DNA from: Streptomyces sp. AA1529
GTDB taxonomy: Bacteria > Actinomycetota > Actinomycetes > Streptomycetales > Streptomycetaceae
Assembly (NCBI RefSeq): GCF_000280905.1
Contig: NZ_ALAP01000087.1
Location: 1-34,283, forward strand
Length of the DNA stretch: 34,283 nt
Direction of reading: 5' to 3'
Position numbers and translations under genes: made by a program. Positions 25,459-32,319 of this stretch are shown one piece after another. How positions within the stretch are numbered: the first letter of the stretch is position 1; each line of letters begins with the position of its first letter. The notes beneath the pieces were generated by a model. It saw only the letters and a program-made list of their open reading frames with translations. It was not told the DNA's origin and did not search any database.

Positions 25459-26277
25459 ATGACGAAGCGCCAGGACCCGACAACCGCGCAGCTCGCTACG
25501 ATCCCGTCCGAGGCCCACGCCCCGGCCCCCGGCGCACCGCGCGCCGCCCACCGCAGGCGGCGCCGGGTGACGCGCGTCGCCGCCGCCGCGACCGCGGTAC
25601 TGGCGGCGGGCGCGCTGGTGGTCGGCTGCGGCAAGGACCCCGAACCCGCCCCGGAGAAGGTCGGCGGTGACGCCGCCCCGGCCGGAAGCGACAAGTCCGG
25701 CGACTCCGAGGACGGCAAGAACGGCAGCGCGGACACCGGCGGCAAGGACGGCGACGGGAGCGGCTCGGGCTCCTCCGCGTCGGACTCCAAGGCGTCGGGG
25801 TCGTCCGCCGCCGACTCGTCGGGCAGCAAGAGCGGGTCGGGCTCGTCCTCCGGTTCCCGGTGCGGCACGGGCGACTTGAAGGCGTCGTTCGGTGACAACC
25901 ACCCGGGAGCCGGGCAGGAGAACTTCGCGCTGGTGCTGACCAACCGGTCCGACGACACCTGCACCGTGCGCGGCTACCCCGGGCTCGCCTTCGTCAACGA
26001 CGCCGGTGAGCAGGTCTCCTTCGACCCGCACCGCACCGACGGGAAGGTCAGGACCGTCGAGTTGAAGCCCGGCAAGAGCGCCTGGGCCCCGCTCTCCTTC
26101 ACCAACCCGAAGATGACGAACGTCACCACCGTCACCCCGAGCGCGGCCAAGGTCACCCCGCCCGACGAGCGGGGCTCCCTGCGGGTGGACTGGTCCGGCG
26201 GTCCGGTCACCAACACCGGCAAGGCGTCCGTGCCCAAGATCGGCCCGCTGTCCTCGGGCACCGGCGCCGGCGGCTGA
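25459..26277 (+). CDS. DUF4232 domain lipoprotein
   Basis: A 272-residue exported lipoprotein of unknown function. An unusually long N-region of about 36 residues ends in HRRRRRVTR, followed by a hydrophobic core and the lipobox LVVGC with C57. Then comes a Ser/Gly/Asp/Lys linker of about 80 residues and a C-terminal DUF4232 domain (about 136-260) starting RCGTGDLKASF, with a second Cys in DDTCTVRGYPG that can pair with the first, and VELKPGKSAWAPLSF. DUF4232 proteins are common surface proteins in actinobacteria with no assigned reaction. The ATG at 25459 has AGGGAG about 11 nt upstream; an in-frame GTG four codons earlier lacks spacing. Placed after the kinase gene, it might act as its outside partner (inference). 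Confidence 0.88.
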   Translation: MTKRQDPTTAQLATIPSEAHAPAPGAPRAAHRRRRRVTRVAAAATAVLAAGALVVGCGKDPEPAPEKVGGDAAPAGSDKSGDSEDGKNGSADTGGKDGDGSGSGSSASDSKASGSSAADSSGSKSGSGSSSGSRCGTGDLKASFGDNHPGAGQENFALVLTNRSDDTCTVRGYPGLAFVNDAGEQVSFDPHRTDGKVRTVELKPGKSAWAPLSFTNPKMTNVTTVTPSAAKVTPPDERGSLRVDWSGGPVTNTGKASVPKIGPLSSGTGAGG

Positions 26278-26288
26278 GGCCCGTCCCG

Positions 26289-26334
26289 CCCCGCAGGCCG
26301 CCACGCCCCCGCAGGCCGTCCTGCCCCGCAGGCC
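26289..26334. repeat. three copies of CCCCGCAGGCC in a gene-free gap
   Basis: CCCCGCAGGCC repeats at 26289-26299, 26307-26317 and 26324-26334, just after the lipoprotein gene stop. The whole gap 26278-26698 (421 bp) shows no convincing gene on either strand: its long frames are GC-driven. It presumably carries the phosphatase gene promoter; CAGATT then six bases then GTG 26699 could be a weak leaderless start. Confidence 0.5.
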
Positions 26335-26698
26335 TGGCGGCCATGCTCCGGGCGTGGTCTCGGCCCGCCTCCCGGCGGGGCACGGTTCCCCGCCGGAACA
26401 TGCAGCCCGGAGGGCTGCGGCGCCGCTGTCCCCGGGGTGCCGCCGTCTTCGCGATCACCGGAATCCGGCGAGCCGGACCGCCGCCCAGCCGACCCGACCG
26501 TCTCCCGGTCCTTTGCCGGTCCTTCGCCGGCTTTCGACAGGCGATGCCGCCCCGTCCGTGGTAGGGGAGCGGGGAGACGGAACGGCTGGCCATGGCGGCT
26601 GCCGCCGGGGCCACCCGGCTCCGGTGTGCCGCCGGGCTCCTTCCCCCTTCGACCGCTCCTGACTGGCCCCGAGCCCCCGAGCGGGTCAGATTGGAACC

Positions 26699-28036
26699 GT
26701 GCGGGAAAGGGCGGCCGGGACACAGCCGGTGAACGTGGACGGCGGCGACGTGGGGCGGCTGTGGCGCCTGGCGCGGTGGCTGCCCGCCGCGCTGTGCGCG
26801 CTGGGCGTCGTCCTGGACTTCGCGACACCCCGGGACGTGACCGTCTCGGCGCCGTTCGCCGCCGCCCCGCTGGCCGCCGCGGCCTTTCTGACGATCCGCG
26901 GCACCGTACTCACCGGAATGTTCTCCTCCGGGGCGACCATCCTGTTCTCCGCCTTCCACGACTCCGGCAATGTGCTGGAGGCCGAGGCCCGGTCCATCAC
27001 CATCGTGACCGTCTCCGTACTCGCCGTCGGCGTGAACTATGTTCTGATCCGCAGCGGCAGCAGACTGGCCTCCGCGCGCAGCATCGCCGAGGCCGTGCAG
27101 TACGCCGTGCTGCCCACGCCGCCTTCCCGTGTCGGTTCCCTGCGGGTGGCGACCCGGTATCGAGCGGCGCAGGCGGAGGCCCGGATCGGTGGGGACTTCT
27201 ACGCGGCGGAGGAGACTCCGTACGGCGTACGACTGCTGCTGGGCGACGTGCGGGGCAAAGGGCTCGACGCGGTGGCCGCCGTCGTCCTCCTGGTCGGGGC
27301 GTTCCGGGAAGCGGCCGAGCAGGAGGCGACCCTTCCCGGTGTGGCGGCCCGCCTCGACCGGGCTCTCCAGCGGGACGCCCATCGCCTCCAGGGTGCGGCC
27401 CGGCTGGAGGACTTCAGCACGGCGGTGCTGGTCGAGGTCGTCGACTCGGGCACGCAGTCCCCGACTCCTCCCGCACCCGCGCCAGGAGGGCCGAGCGGAC
27501 CAGGTGTCCCGGGCGGTGCCGGAGTACCGCGCGGACCAGGCGGACCGGGCGGACCGGGCGGACCGGGTGGACCAGACGTGGCGGGCGGCCAGGACAGCGC
27601 GGCGGCGGCGGAGGAGGAGCGCACCGCGAGCGACCGCGTCGTCCTGCGCGTCGTCAACCGGGGCCACCCGGCTCCGGTGCTGCTGCACCGCGGCCGGGCC
27701 GTGCTGCTGGAGCCGACCACCCCCGCCCTCCCGCTCGGCATGACCGACCTGGGCGTATGGCCCCAGCAACTGGACGAGTACGCCTTCCCGCGCGGCGCCC
27801 AGCTGCTCCTCTACACCGACGGCCTCTCCGAGGCCCGCAACCCGGAGGGCGACTTCTACCAGCCGGCCGAGCGACTCTCCCGCACCTCCTTCGCCGATCC
27901 GGAGGAGCTGCTGGCGACGATCCTGGTCGACGTCGCCGCCCACACCGGTGGCCGGTCGGCGGACGACATGGCCCTGCTCGCCGTCGCCCACGACACCTCG
28001 GGCGACATGCGGGAGGACCCTCCGCACGACGCCTGA
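26699..28036 (+). CDS. membrane-anchored SpoIIE/PP2C-family Ser/Thr phosphatase
   Basis: A 445-residue protein. Three to four hydrophobic segments at the N-terminus (about 22-43, 50-68, 70-86, 98-118) form a small membrane domain without an obvious sensor domain. The SpoIIE/RsbU-type phosphatase domain (about 145-440) shows metal Asp residues in RIGGDFYAAEE (D166) and LLLGDVRGKGLDA (D183), NRGHPAPVLLHRG, LLLYTDGLSEARN and GRSADDMALLAV. A Gly/Pro-rich insert of about 50 residues with a 9-bp minisatellite interrupts it. This family normally dephosphorylates STAS anti-anti-sigma proteins; the STAS gene at 7382-7750 is a possible but unproven target. The GTG at 26699 has a weak GGAA just upstream. 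Confidence 0.92.
   Translation: MRERAAGTQPVNVDGGDVGRLWRLARWLPAALCALGVVLDFATPRDVTVSAPFAAAPLAAAAFLTIRGTVLTGMFSSGATILFSAFHDSGNVLEAEARSITIVTVSVLAVGVNYVLIRSGSRLASARSIAEAVQYAVLPTPPSRVGSLRVATRYRAAQAEARIGGDFYAAEETPYGVRLLLGDVRGKGLDAVAAVVLLVGAFREAAEQEATLPGVAARLDRALQRDAHRLQGAARLEDFSTAVLVEVVDSGTQSPTPPAPAPGGPSGPGVPGGAGVPRGPGGPGGPGGPGGPDVAGGQDSAAAAEEERTASDRVVLRVVNRGHPAPVLLHRGRAVLLEPTTPALPLGMTDLGVWPQQLDEYAFPRGAQLLLYTDGLSEARNPEGDFYQPAERLSRTSFADPEELLATILVDVAAHTGGRSADDMALLAVAHDTSGDMREDPPHDA
27533..27577 (+). repeat. 9-bp tandem repeat (5 units) in the phosphatase gene
   Basis: Five copies of GGACCGGGC-like units encode Gly-Pro-Gly triplets inside the low-complexity insert of the phosphatase domain. The middle two units are identical and the flanking ones differ by one or two bases. 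Confidence 0.8.
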
Positions 28037-28233
28037 GCCCGGCGTGGTCGACCGGCGCGCCGGCCGTCGTACGCCGCGCAGGCCGGGCAGCGGCACGGCC
28101 GGGGCCGGTGGTGAACCGGGCGGGACTCACGTCAATTACGGGGAACGGCTTGGAATCCCGGCCGCAGTTCTATTAACGTCCGATAACGCAGCACGGTCGT
28201 CACTGCCGTCACGGAAGACGGCACCGTGCGCCG

Positions 28234-28413
28234 TCGCCGAATCCCGCACGCGGTGCAACAGCAGCACCCGATCGGCCGCACAGCACCGTGGGAACCGGGG
28301 AACCACCCCTTCTCGTCAGCCGGACGAGGAGGACGGGGTGAATCGGACGCCCTTGCGAGGACGCCCGTAGGAGACCTTCCTGCTCCGAACCCGTCAGCTA
28401 ACCCGGTAGGCGA
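28234..28413 (+). ncRNA. c-di-AMP riboswitch (ydaO-yuaA leader)
   Basis: The 402-bp leader of the M23 gene contains the conserved blocks of the ydaO motif in order: GGGAACCGGGGAACCA (about 28291-28306), GGGGTGAATC (28335-28344), CTCCGAACCCGTCAGCTAAC (28383-28402) and GTAGGCG (28407-28413). TCGCC (28234-28238) can pair with GGCGA (28409-28413) as P1, which sets the limits used here. The class binds c-di-AMP and usually turns off cell-wall hydrolase genes in actinobacteria. The end of P1 is only about 10 nt before the AAGGAG ribosome-binding site. A GACGGC/GCCGTC hairpin (28217-28235) overlaps the P1 5' strand and could compete. The promoter is probably near the AT-rich 28150-28180. Confidence 0.9.
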
Positions 28414-28438
28414 GAAGGAAGGAAAGGAGAGCGCCCCC

Positions 28439-29743
28439 GTGGCCTCCAGATCCCAGGGCTTCGTCGGCCATCCGCCCCAGGCGGACGCGTACGCCCCACC
28501 CGTCGGCCACGCCGGCCCGGCAGCGCCCCAGGGTCAGGCCGCCTCCCCCGGCCAGGCCGCGCCCCAGGGCCCCGTCCCGGGGGCCACGTACGACGTCGCC
28601 ACCGGCTCCGGCGGCCCCGGCCCCATGCCGCCGCACAATGAAGCGCGCGACGCCGGTGCGGCCCGCGCTGCCGCAGACGTCGCCGCCGGAGATGCTGCCC
28701 GTGCCACCGGTGACGAGCCGTGGGACGAGTGGAACCCCTCAGCGGACTCCGCGGTTCCGGTACGCGGCCGGCACCGAGTCGCCAAGCAGCGCGCCGGAGG
28801 CGTGGCGCGGGGCGGCACCGTCCTCGGGGTCGGCATGATCGCAGCCGTCGGCGCCGGCGGCATGGCGACCGCCCAGGACCGGGACCCCGGCACGATATCC
28901 GTGCCCGACGTGGACACCGCGGCCGACGCGCTCCGGAGCATCCCCGACCGGCTGCCCGACGCCGAGGACCTGCCCGGCATCGGCGGCCTGTTCTCCGACG
29001 ACGCCGACGCCACGACGGACTCCGGCGACGCGCAGGCCGCCCCCCTCACCCAGGCCGGGCTCTCCGACGAGGACCGGGCGGCGGGCCGCACCGACGCCGG
29101 CGAGGCACTGCGGGCCCGCATCCTCGAACAGGCCGAACGTCACCGCACCGCAGCGGACGAGGAAGCCCGCGAGAAGGCGGCCCAGCAGGCCGCGAGCGCG
29201 GCAGCGGCGGAGGCCGCGGAACGGGCCGCCGCTGCCGAAGAGGCGAAGCAGGAGCGGGCGCGCGAGGCGGCCGCCGAGCAGGAGCGCAAGGCGGAGGCCG
29301 AGCGGAAGCGCAAGGCGGAGGCGGCCCGCCGCGCCGAACTCGCCCGCAGCTACACGGCACCGCTGGCGTCCTTCCAGCTCAGCGCCGGATTCGGCCAGGC
29401 GGGCGGCATGTGGCAGAGCGACCACACCGGACAGGACTTCGCCGCCCCCAACGGCACCCCCGTCAAGGCTGTCCACAGCGCAACGGTCAAGGAGGCCGGC
29501 TGGGCCGGTTCGTACGGCTACCGCGTCGTGCTCCAGCTCGACGACGGTACCGAACTCTGGTTCTGCCACCTCTCGTCCATGACCAGGTCGGCGGGGGACA
29601 AGGTCGGCACCGGCGACGTCATCGGCCGCGTCGGCTCCACCGGCAACTCCACGGGCCCCCACCTGCACGTCGAGGTCCGCCCGCACGGCGGCGACCCGGT
29701 GGACCCGCTGCCGTGGCTCCGCGACAAGGGCGTCAAGGTCTGA
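28439..29743 (+). CDS. M23 family peptidoglycan endopeptidase
   Basis: A 434-residue envelope protein. About 120 Pro/Ala/Gly-rich N-terminal residues precede a hydrophobic segment (about 122-145), either a late export signal or an uncleaved anchor. A spacer is followed by a long Ala/Glu/Lys/Arg coiled coil (about 218-302) like those of cell-division hydrolases, then a C-terminal M23 domain (about 305-434) with zinc-site HTGQD, catalytic HLHVEV and GDVIGRVGSTGNSTGPH. The predicted role is cleavage of peptide cross-links in peptidoglycan. The GTG at 28439 has AAGGAG at 9-nt spacing; the frame is open to 28226 but that region is the riboswitch. Expression should fall when c-di-AMP is high. Confidence 0.93.
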   Translation: MASRSQGFVGHPPQADAYAPPVGHAGPAAPQGQAASPGQAAPQGPVPGATYDVATGSGGPGPMPPHNEARDAGAARAAADVAAGDAARATGDEPWDEWNPSADSAVPVRGRHRVAKQRAGGVARGGTVLGVGMIAAVGAGGMATAQDRDPGTISVPDVDTAADALRSIPDRLPDAEDLPGIGGLFSDDADATTDSGDAQAAPLTQAGLSDEDRAAGRTDAGEALRARILEQAERHRTAADEEAREKAAQQAASAAAAEAAERAAAAEEAKQERAREAAAEQERKAEAERKRKAEAARRAELARSYTAPLASFQLSAGFGQAGGMWQSDHTGQDFAAPNGTPVKAVHSATVKEAGWAGSYGYRVVLQLDDGTELWFCHLSSMTRSAGDKVGTGDVIGRVGSTGNSTGPHLHVEVRPHGGDPVDPLPWLRDKGVKV

Positions 29744-29908
29744 GCACCGGCACGGTAGCCGGGGGGAGCCGAGGGAACCGAGAGCTGAGCGCAGGCCGGG
29801 ACGTCAGAGGCTGAGCGCCCCGCGCCCGTGCCCCGAAGCGGACCCGCCCCGGGGCACGACCTGCGGCCCGCCCGGTGTGCGCGCCCGCGGGACCGCCCGC
29901 GCCCGCGT

Positions 29909-29920
29909 TACGGTCGCGGC
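29909..29920 (+). promoter_or_regulatory. leaderless -10 element of the aldo/keto reductase gene
   Basis: TACGGT (29909-29914) plus six bases (CGCGGC) leads directly to the ATG at 29921, with no Shine-Dalgarno. The stretch differs by one base from the one before the molybdopterin fusion gene at 13774-13785. Confidence 0.5.
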
Positions 29921-30874
29921 ATGCAGATGAATGCCGACAGGAAGATCGGTCAACTGTCCGTCTCGCCCCTGGCGCTCGGCGGCAACGTCTTCGGGTGGAC
30001 GGCGGACACCCCCACCTCGTTCGCGGTGCTCGACGCCTACACCGACGCCGGGGGCAACGTCATCGACACGGCCGACGGCTACTCGGCCTGGGTGGAGGGC
30101 AACAGGGGCGGCGAGTCGGAGACCGTCATCGGCGAGTGGCTCGCCGCACGCGGACCCTCCGTGCGCGACAACGTCGTCGTCGCCACCAAGGTGGCGCGCC
30201 ATCCCGACCACATGGGACTCGCCCCCGCCACCATCAAGGCCGCCTGCGAGGATTCGCTGCGCCGTCTGCGGACGGATCGCATCGACCTCTACTACACGCA
30301 CTTCGACGACGAATCCGTCGAGGTCTCCGACATCGTCTCCGCCCTCGACGACCTGGTCAGGGAGGGCAAGGTCCGCGAGATCGCCGCCTCGAACATCTCC
30401 CCCGCCCGCCTCGCCGCGTCGCTCGCCTTCAGCGACCGGGAGGGCGCCGCCCGGTACGCGGCGCTCCAGCCGCACTACAACCTCGTCTCGCGCGACACCT
30501 ACGAGGGCGAACTGGAGGAGCTCGCCCGACGGGAGTCGCTGGCCGTCCTGCCGTACTACGCGCTGGCCTCCGGATTCCTCACCGGCAAGTACCGTCCGGG
30601 CGAGGCCGTACCCGAAGGGGCGCGCGCGGGCAAGGCAGCGCAGTTGCTGGCCACCGAGCGGGGCCAGCGCGTCCTGGCCGCGCTGACCACCGTCGCCGCC
30701 GCGCACCAGGCGTCCGAGGCCACCGTCGCGCTCGCCTGGCTCGCCGCGCAGCCGACCGTGACGGCCCCCATCGCCAGCGCCCGCGCGGTCGACCAGCTCC
30801 CCGCGCTGCTGGCCGTCGCCGATCTGCGCCTCACCAACGACGAACTCCGCCTGCTGACGGACGCGTCCGCGTAG
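29921..30874 (+). CDS. aldo/keto reductase
   Basis: A 317-residue TIM-barrel NADPH-dependent oxidoreductase. The catalytic tetrad is visible: D49 in NVIDTADGYS, Y54, K90 in VVATKVAR and H127 in YYTHFDD. The motif EVSDIVSALDDLVREGKVREIAAS and the C-terminal PIASARAVDQL are typical of the subgroup including YajO/IolS-like enzymes. Substrate unknown; these often reduce aldehydes or ketones of broad range. The ATG at 29921 is chosen from the leaderless promoter and the domain start. Monocistronic and convergent with the flavin-fold protein gene; the gap 30875-31130 holds GC-rich short repeats and a hairpin. Confidence 0.94.
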   Translation: MQMNADRKIGQLSVSPLALGGNVFGWTADTPTSFAVLDAYTDAGGNVIDTADGYSAWVEGNRGGESETVIGEWLAARGPSVRDNVVVATKVARHPDHMGLAPATIKAACEDSLRRLRTDRIDLYYTHFDDESVEVSDIVSALDDLVREGKVREIAASNISPARLAASLAFSDREGAARYAALQPHYNLVSRDTYEGELEELARRESLAVLPYYALASGFLTGKYRPGEAVPEGARAGKAAQLLATERGQRVLAALTTVAAAHQASEATVALAWLAAQPTVTAPIASARAVDQLPALLAVADLRLTNDELRLLTDASA

Positions 30875-31081
30875 CGCCCCGCCGGCCGGGCCGCGCGGCG
30901 GCGACGGCACCAGGCCGCGCGGCGGCCACGGCGGCACGGCGGTGCGTGCGGGTGCACGAGGGCACGGCGGCGGGCCCGCACGACGGCACGGCCGTGCCGC
31001 GGCTCCGGACCCCACCGTCCACCCGGGCGACGGGATCCGGAGACGCCCGTGCGTACCGATGGCACGAGAGCCGCCCGAACA

Positions 31082-31099
31082 CCGGTGGCGCGCCACCGG
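31082..31099. terminator. 18-bp perfect palindrome between convergent genes
   Basis: CCGGTGGCG joined to its complement CGCCACCGG, which as RNA would fold with a tight GCGC loop. A further copy of GCGCCACCGGCAGC lies 24 bp downstream. The position between the aldo/keto reductase (+) and the flavin-fold gene (-) supports a terminator. Confidence 0.5.
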
Positions 31100-31130
31100 C
31101 AGCCGCCGGGGTCGCGCCACCGGCAGCGGC

Positions 31131-31598
31131 TCAGCCCCGCTGCGGCTGGCCGTACACCCGCTCCACGGGAAGCCGCACCACCTGCCGCTGGTCGGCCACC
31201 ATGGTCTCCCGGTACTCCGCCCAGTCCGGATGCTCGCCCCGGATCGCCCGGTACACCTCGATCAACTCCTCGACGGTGGCATCGTGCGGATCCTGCGCGA
31301 CGGGCGTCAGCTCCGCCGTTCCGTCCACCACCGTCCACGCCCACCCGTCGCTGCTCGTCACGTGATAGCTGGCCCGCGGATCGCGCGCCAGATTCCGCGA
31401 CTTGACCCGGTTCGCCGTGATCGAGACCCGCAGCAGCCGCTTGTCCGGGTCATACGTGTGATTGACGTTGGACAACTGCGGACGACCGTCCCGCCGCAAC
31501 GTGACGAGCACGCCTCGGTCGTACTCCGTCAACAGAGCGAGCAGCGCGTCCTCATTCCGCTGAGCGCCGTCACCGTCGGCGCCGGTCGAGCTGGCCAT
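31131..31598 (-). CDS. PPOX-class/F420-type flavin-fold oxidoreductase
   Basis: A 155-residue split-barrel protein of the pyridoxamine-5'-phosphate-oxidase superfamily. Features are LLTEYDRGVLVTLRRDGRPQLSNV at the start, a core strand LLRVSITANRVKSRNLARDP (the phosphate-binding K/R region) and VDGTAELTPVAQDP, then RAIRGEHPDWAEYRETMV. These resemble the actinobacterial F420-dependent reductases (Rv1155/Rv2074-like), so an F420 cofactor is more likely than FMN, but the choice cannot be made from sequence by eye. ATG 31598 has a strong TAGGAGG at 6-nt spacing. Monocistronic; its upstream region is the composition boundary. Confidence 0.88.
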   Translation of the reverse strand: MASSTGADGDGAQRNEDALLALLTEYDRGVLVTLRRDGRPQLSNVNHTYDPDKRLLRVSITANRVKSRNLARDPRASYHVTSSDGWAWTVVDGTAELTPVAQDPHDATVEELIEVYRAIRGEHPDWAEYRETMVADQRQVVRLPVERVYGQPQRG

Positions 31599-31891
31599 AG
31601 TGGGCCTCCTAGGTTGTCCGCAGCGAAAGCTGGTGGCAGGCCCCATGATTCCCGAACCCGCTCAACGATGCGGCCAACTTCCCGGCATCCCTTCGCAGGA
31701 CGGGCTCATTCCGCTCGTACCTGGGAGCACAGTTGACTGGACACTCCAACAAGCCTCGATCAGTTGCATACCGCGGTTGGGGCCACACAAGAGGCCGGGC
31801 ACTTCCAGACAGGCTTCGGGCGCGCCGGCCTTGGCTCCGTGGCTCTCGCACGTGAAGTAGGCGAGCAGTAGGGGGCCTTAGAGTGGCGGGC
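31599..31891. other. gene-free junction between GC-rich core and AT-richer tail
   Basis: The 293 bp between the flavin-fold gene and the Nudix gene mark a drop in GC. The frames here (for example 31600-31860 +) have no family resemblance or good start. At the right end TAGAGT (31879-31884) followed by seven bases and ATG 31892 forms a leaderless promoter for the Nudix gene. No tRNA, integrase or long direct repeat that would define an attachment site is visible in the window. Confidence 0.5.
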
Positions 31892-32302
31892 ATGGAGAAT
31901 AAGGAAATCAAGCGCGTAGTCGTTGCCGGGGCAGTTATCGACGGGGGACGTCTTCTTGCTGCCCGTCGAACAGCGCCACCAGAATTTGCAGGCAGGTGGG
32001 AGCTTCCGGGCGGGAAGGTCGAGCCCGGGGAGTCAGCTCAGGACGCTCTTGCACGCGAGCTGCACGAAGAACTAGGCGTAGAGGCTGACGTAGTTGAACG
32101 CCTACCTGGCGAATGGGAGCTCAAAGCAGGCGTTTTTCTGCATGCTTGGTGGGTGCTTCTCCTCAACGGAGAACCGCAACCGCTGCAAGATCATGATGAG
32201 CTGCGCTGGCTTACTCCAGATAATGCGTTCGATGTCGATTGGCTGGAGCAAGATCTCCCGTTTGTTAAGGAGGTTGTGCGTCGTTTGAAGACGTCGCCCT
32301 AA
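31892..32302 (+). CDS. MutT-like Nudix hydrolase
   Basis: A 136-residue (d)NTP pyrophosphohydrolase. The Nudix box is complete: GGKVEPGE, then REL, HEE and LGV in the G-x5-E-x7-RE-x2-EE-x-G spacing. VVVAGAVIDGGRLLAARRT and FAGRWELPGG match MutT/CTP-pyrophosphohydrolase relatives that clean oxidised or non-canonical nucleotides. C-terminal WLTPDNAFDVDWLEQD is typical of the family. ATG 31892 is preferred over GTG 31883 because of the leaderless promoter. GC is lower than in the core (about 60 percent in lines counted). It converges with the helicase gene, 17 bp apart. Pairing with a DUF3427 helicase suggests a joint role rather than simple housekeeping. Confidence 0.93.
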   Translation: MENKEIKRVVVAGAVIDGGRLLAARRTAPPEFAGRWELPGGKVEPGESAQDALARELHEELGVEADVVERLPGEWELKAGVFLHAWWVLLLNGEPQPLQDHDELRWLTPDNAFDVDWLEQDLPFVKEVVRRLKTSP

Positions 32303-32319
32303 CGCCAAGGAAGAGAATT

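Noticed and set aside
26207..28096. A 629-codon minus-strand frame over the phosphatase
   Set aside because: The sense strand has all SpoIIE/PP2C motifs, and the antisense product shows no recognisable domain.
30875..31130. Possible short repeat array of CRISPR type after the aldo/keto reductase
   Set aside because: The GC-rich CGGCGG/GGCACGG units are short, irregular and lack constant-length spacers; no cas gene is in the window.
31600..31860. An 86-codon plus-strand frame in the junction before the Nudix gene
   Set aside because: Starts at a GTG overlapping the flavin-fold gene's leader, has no good ribosome-binding site, mixed composition and no family features.
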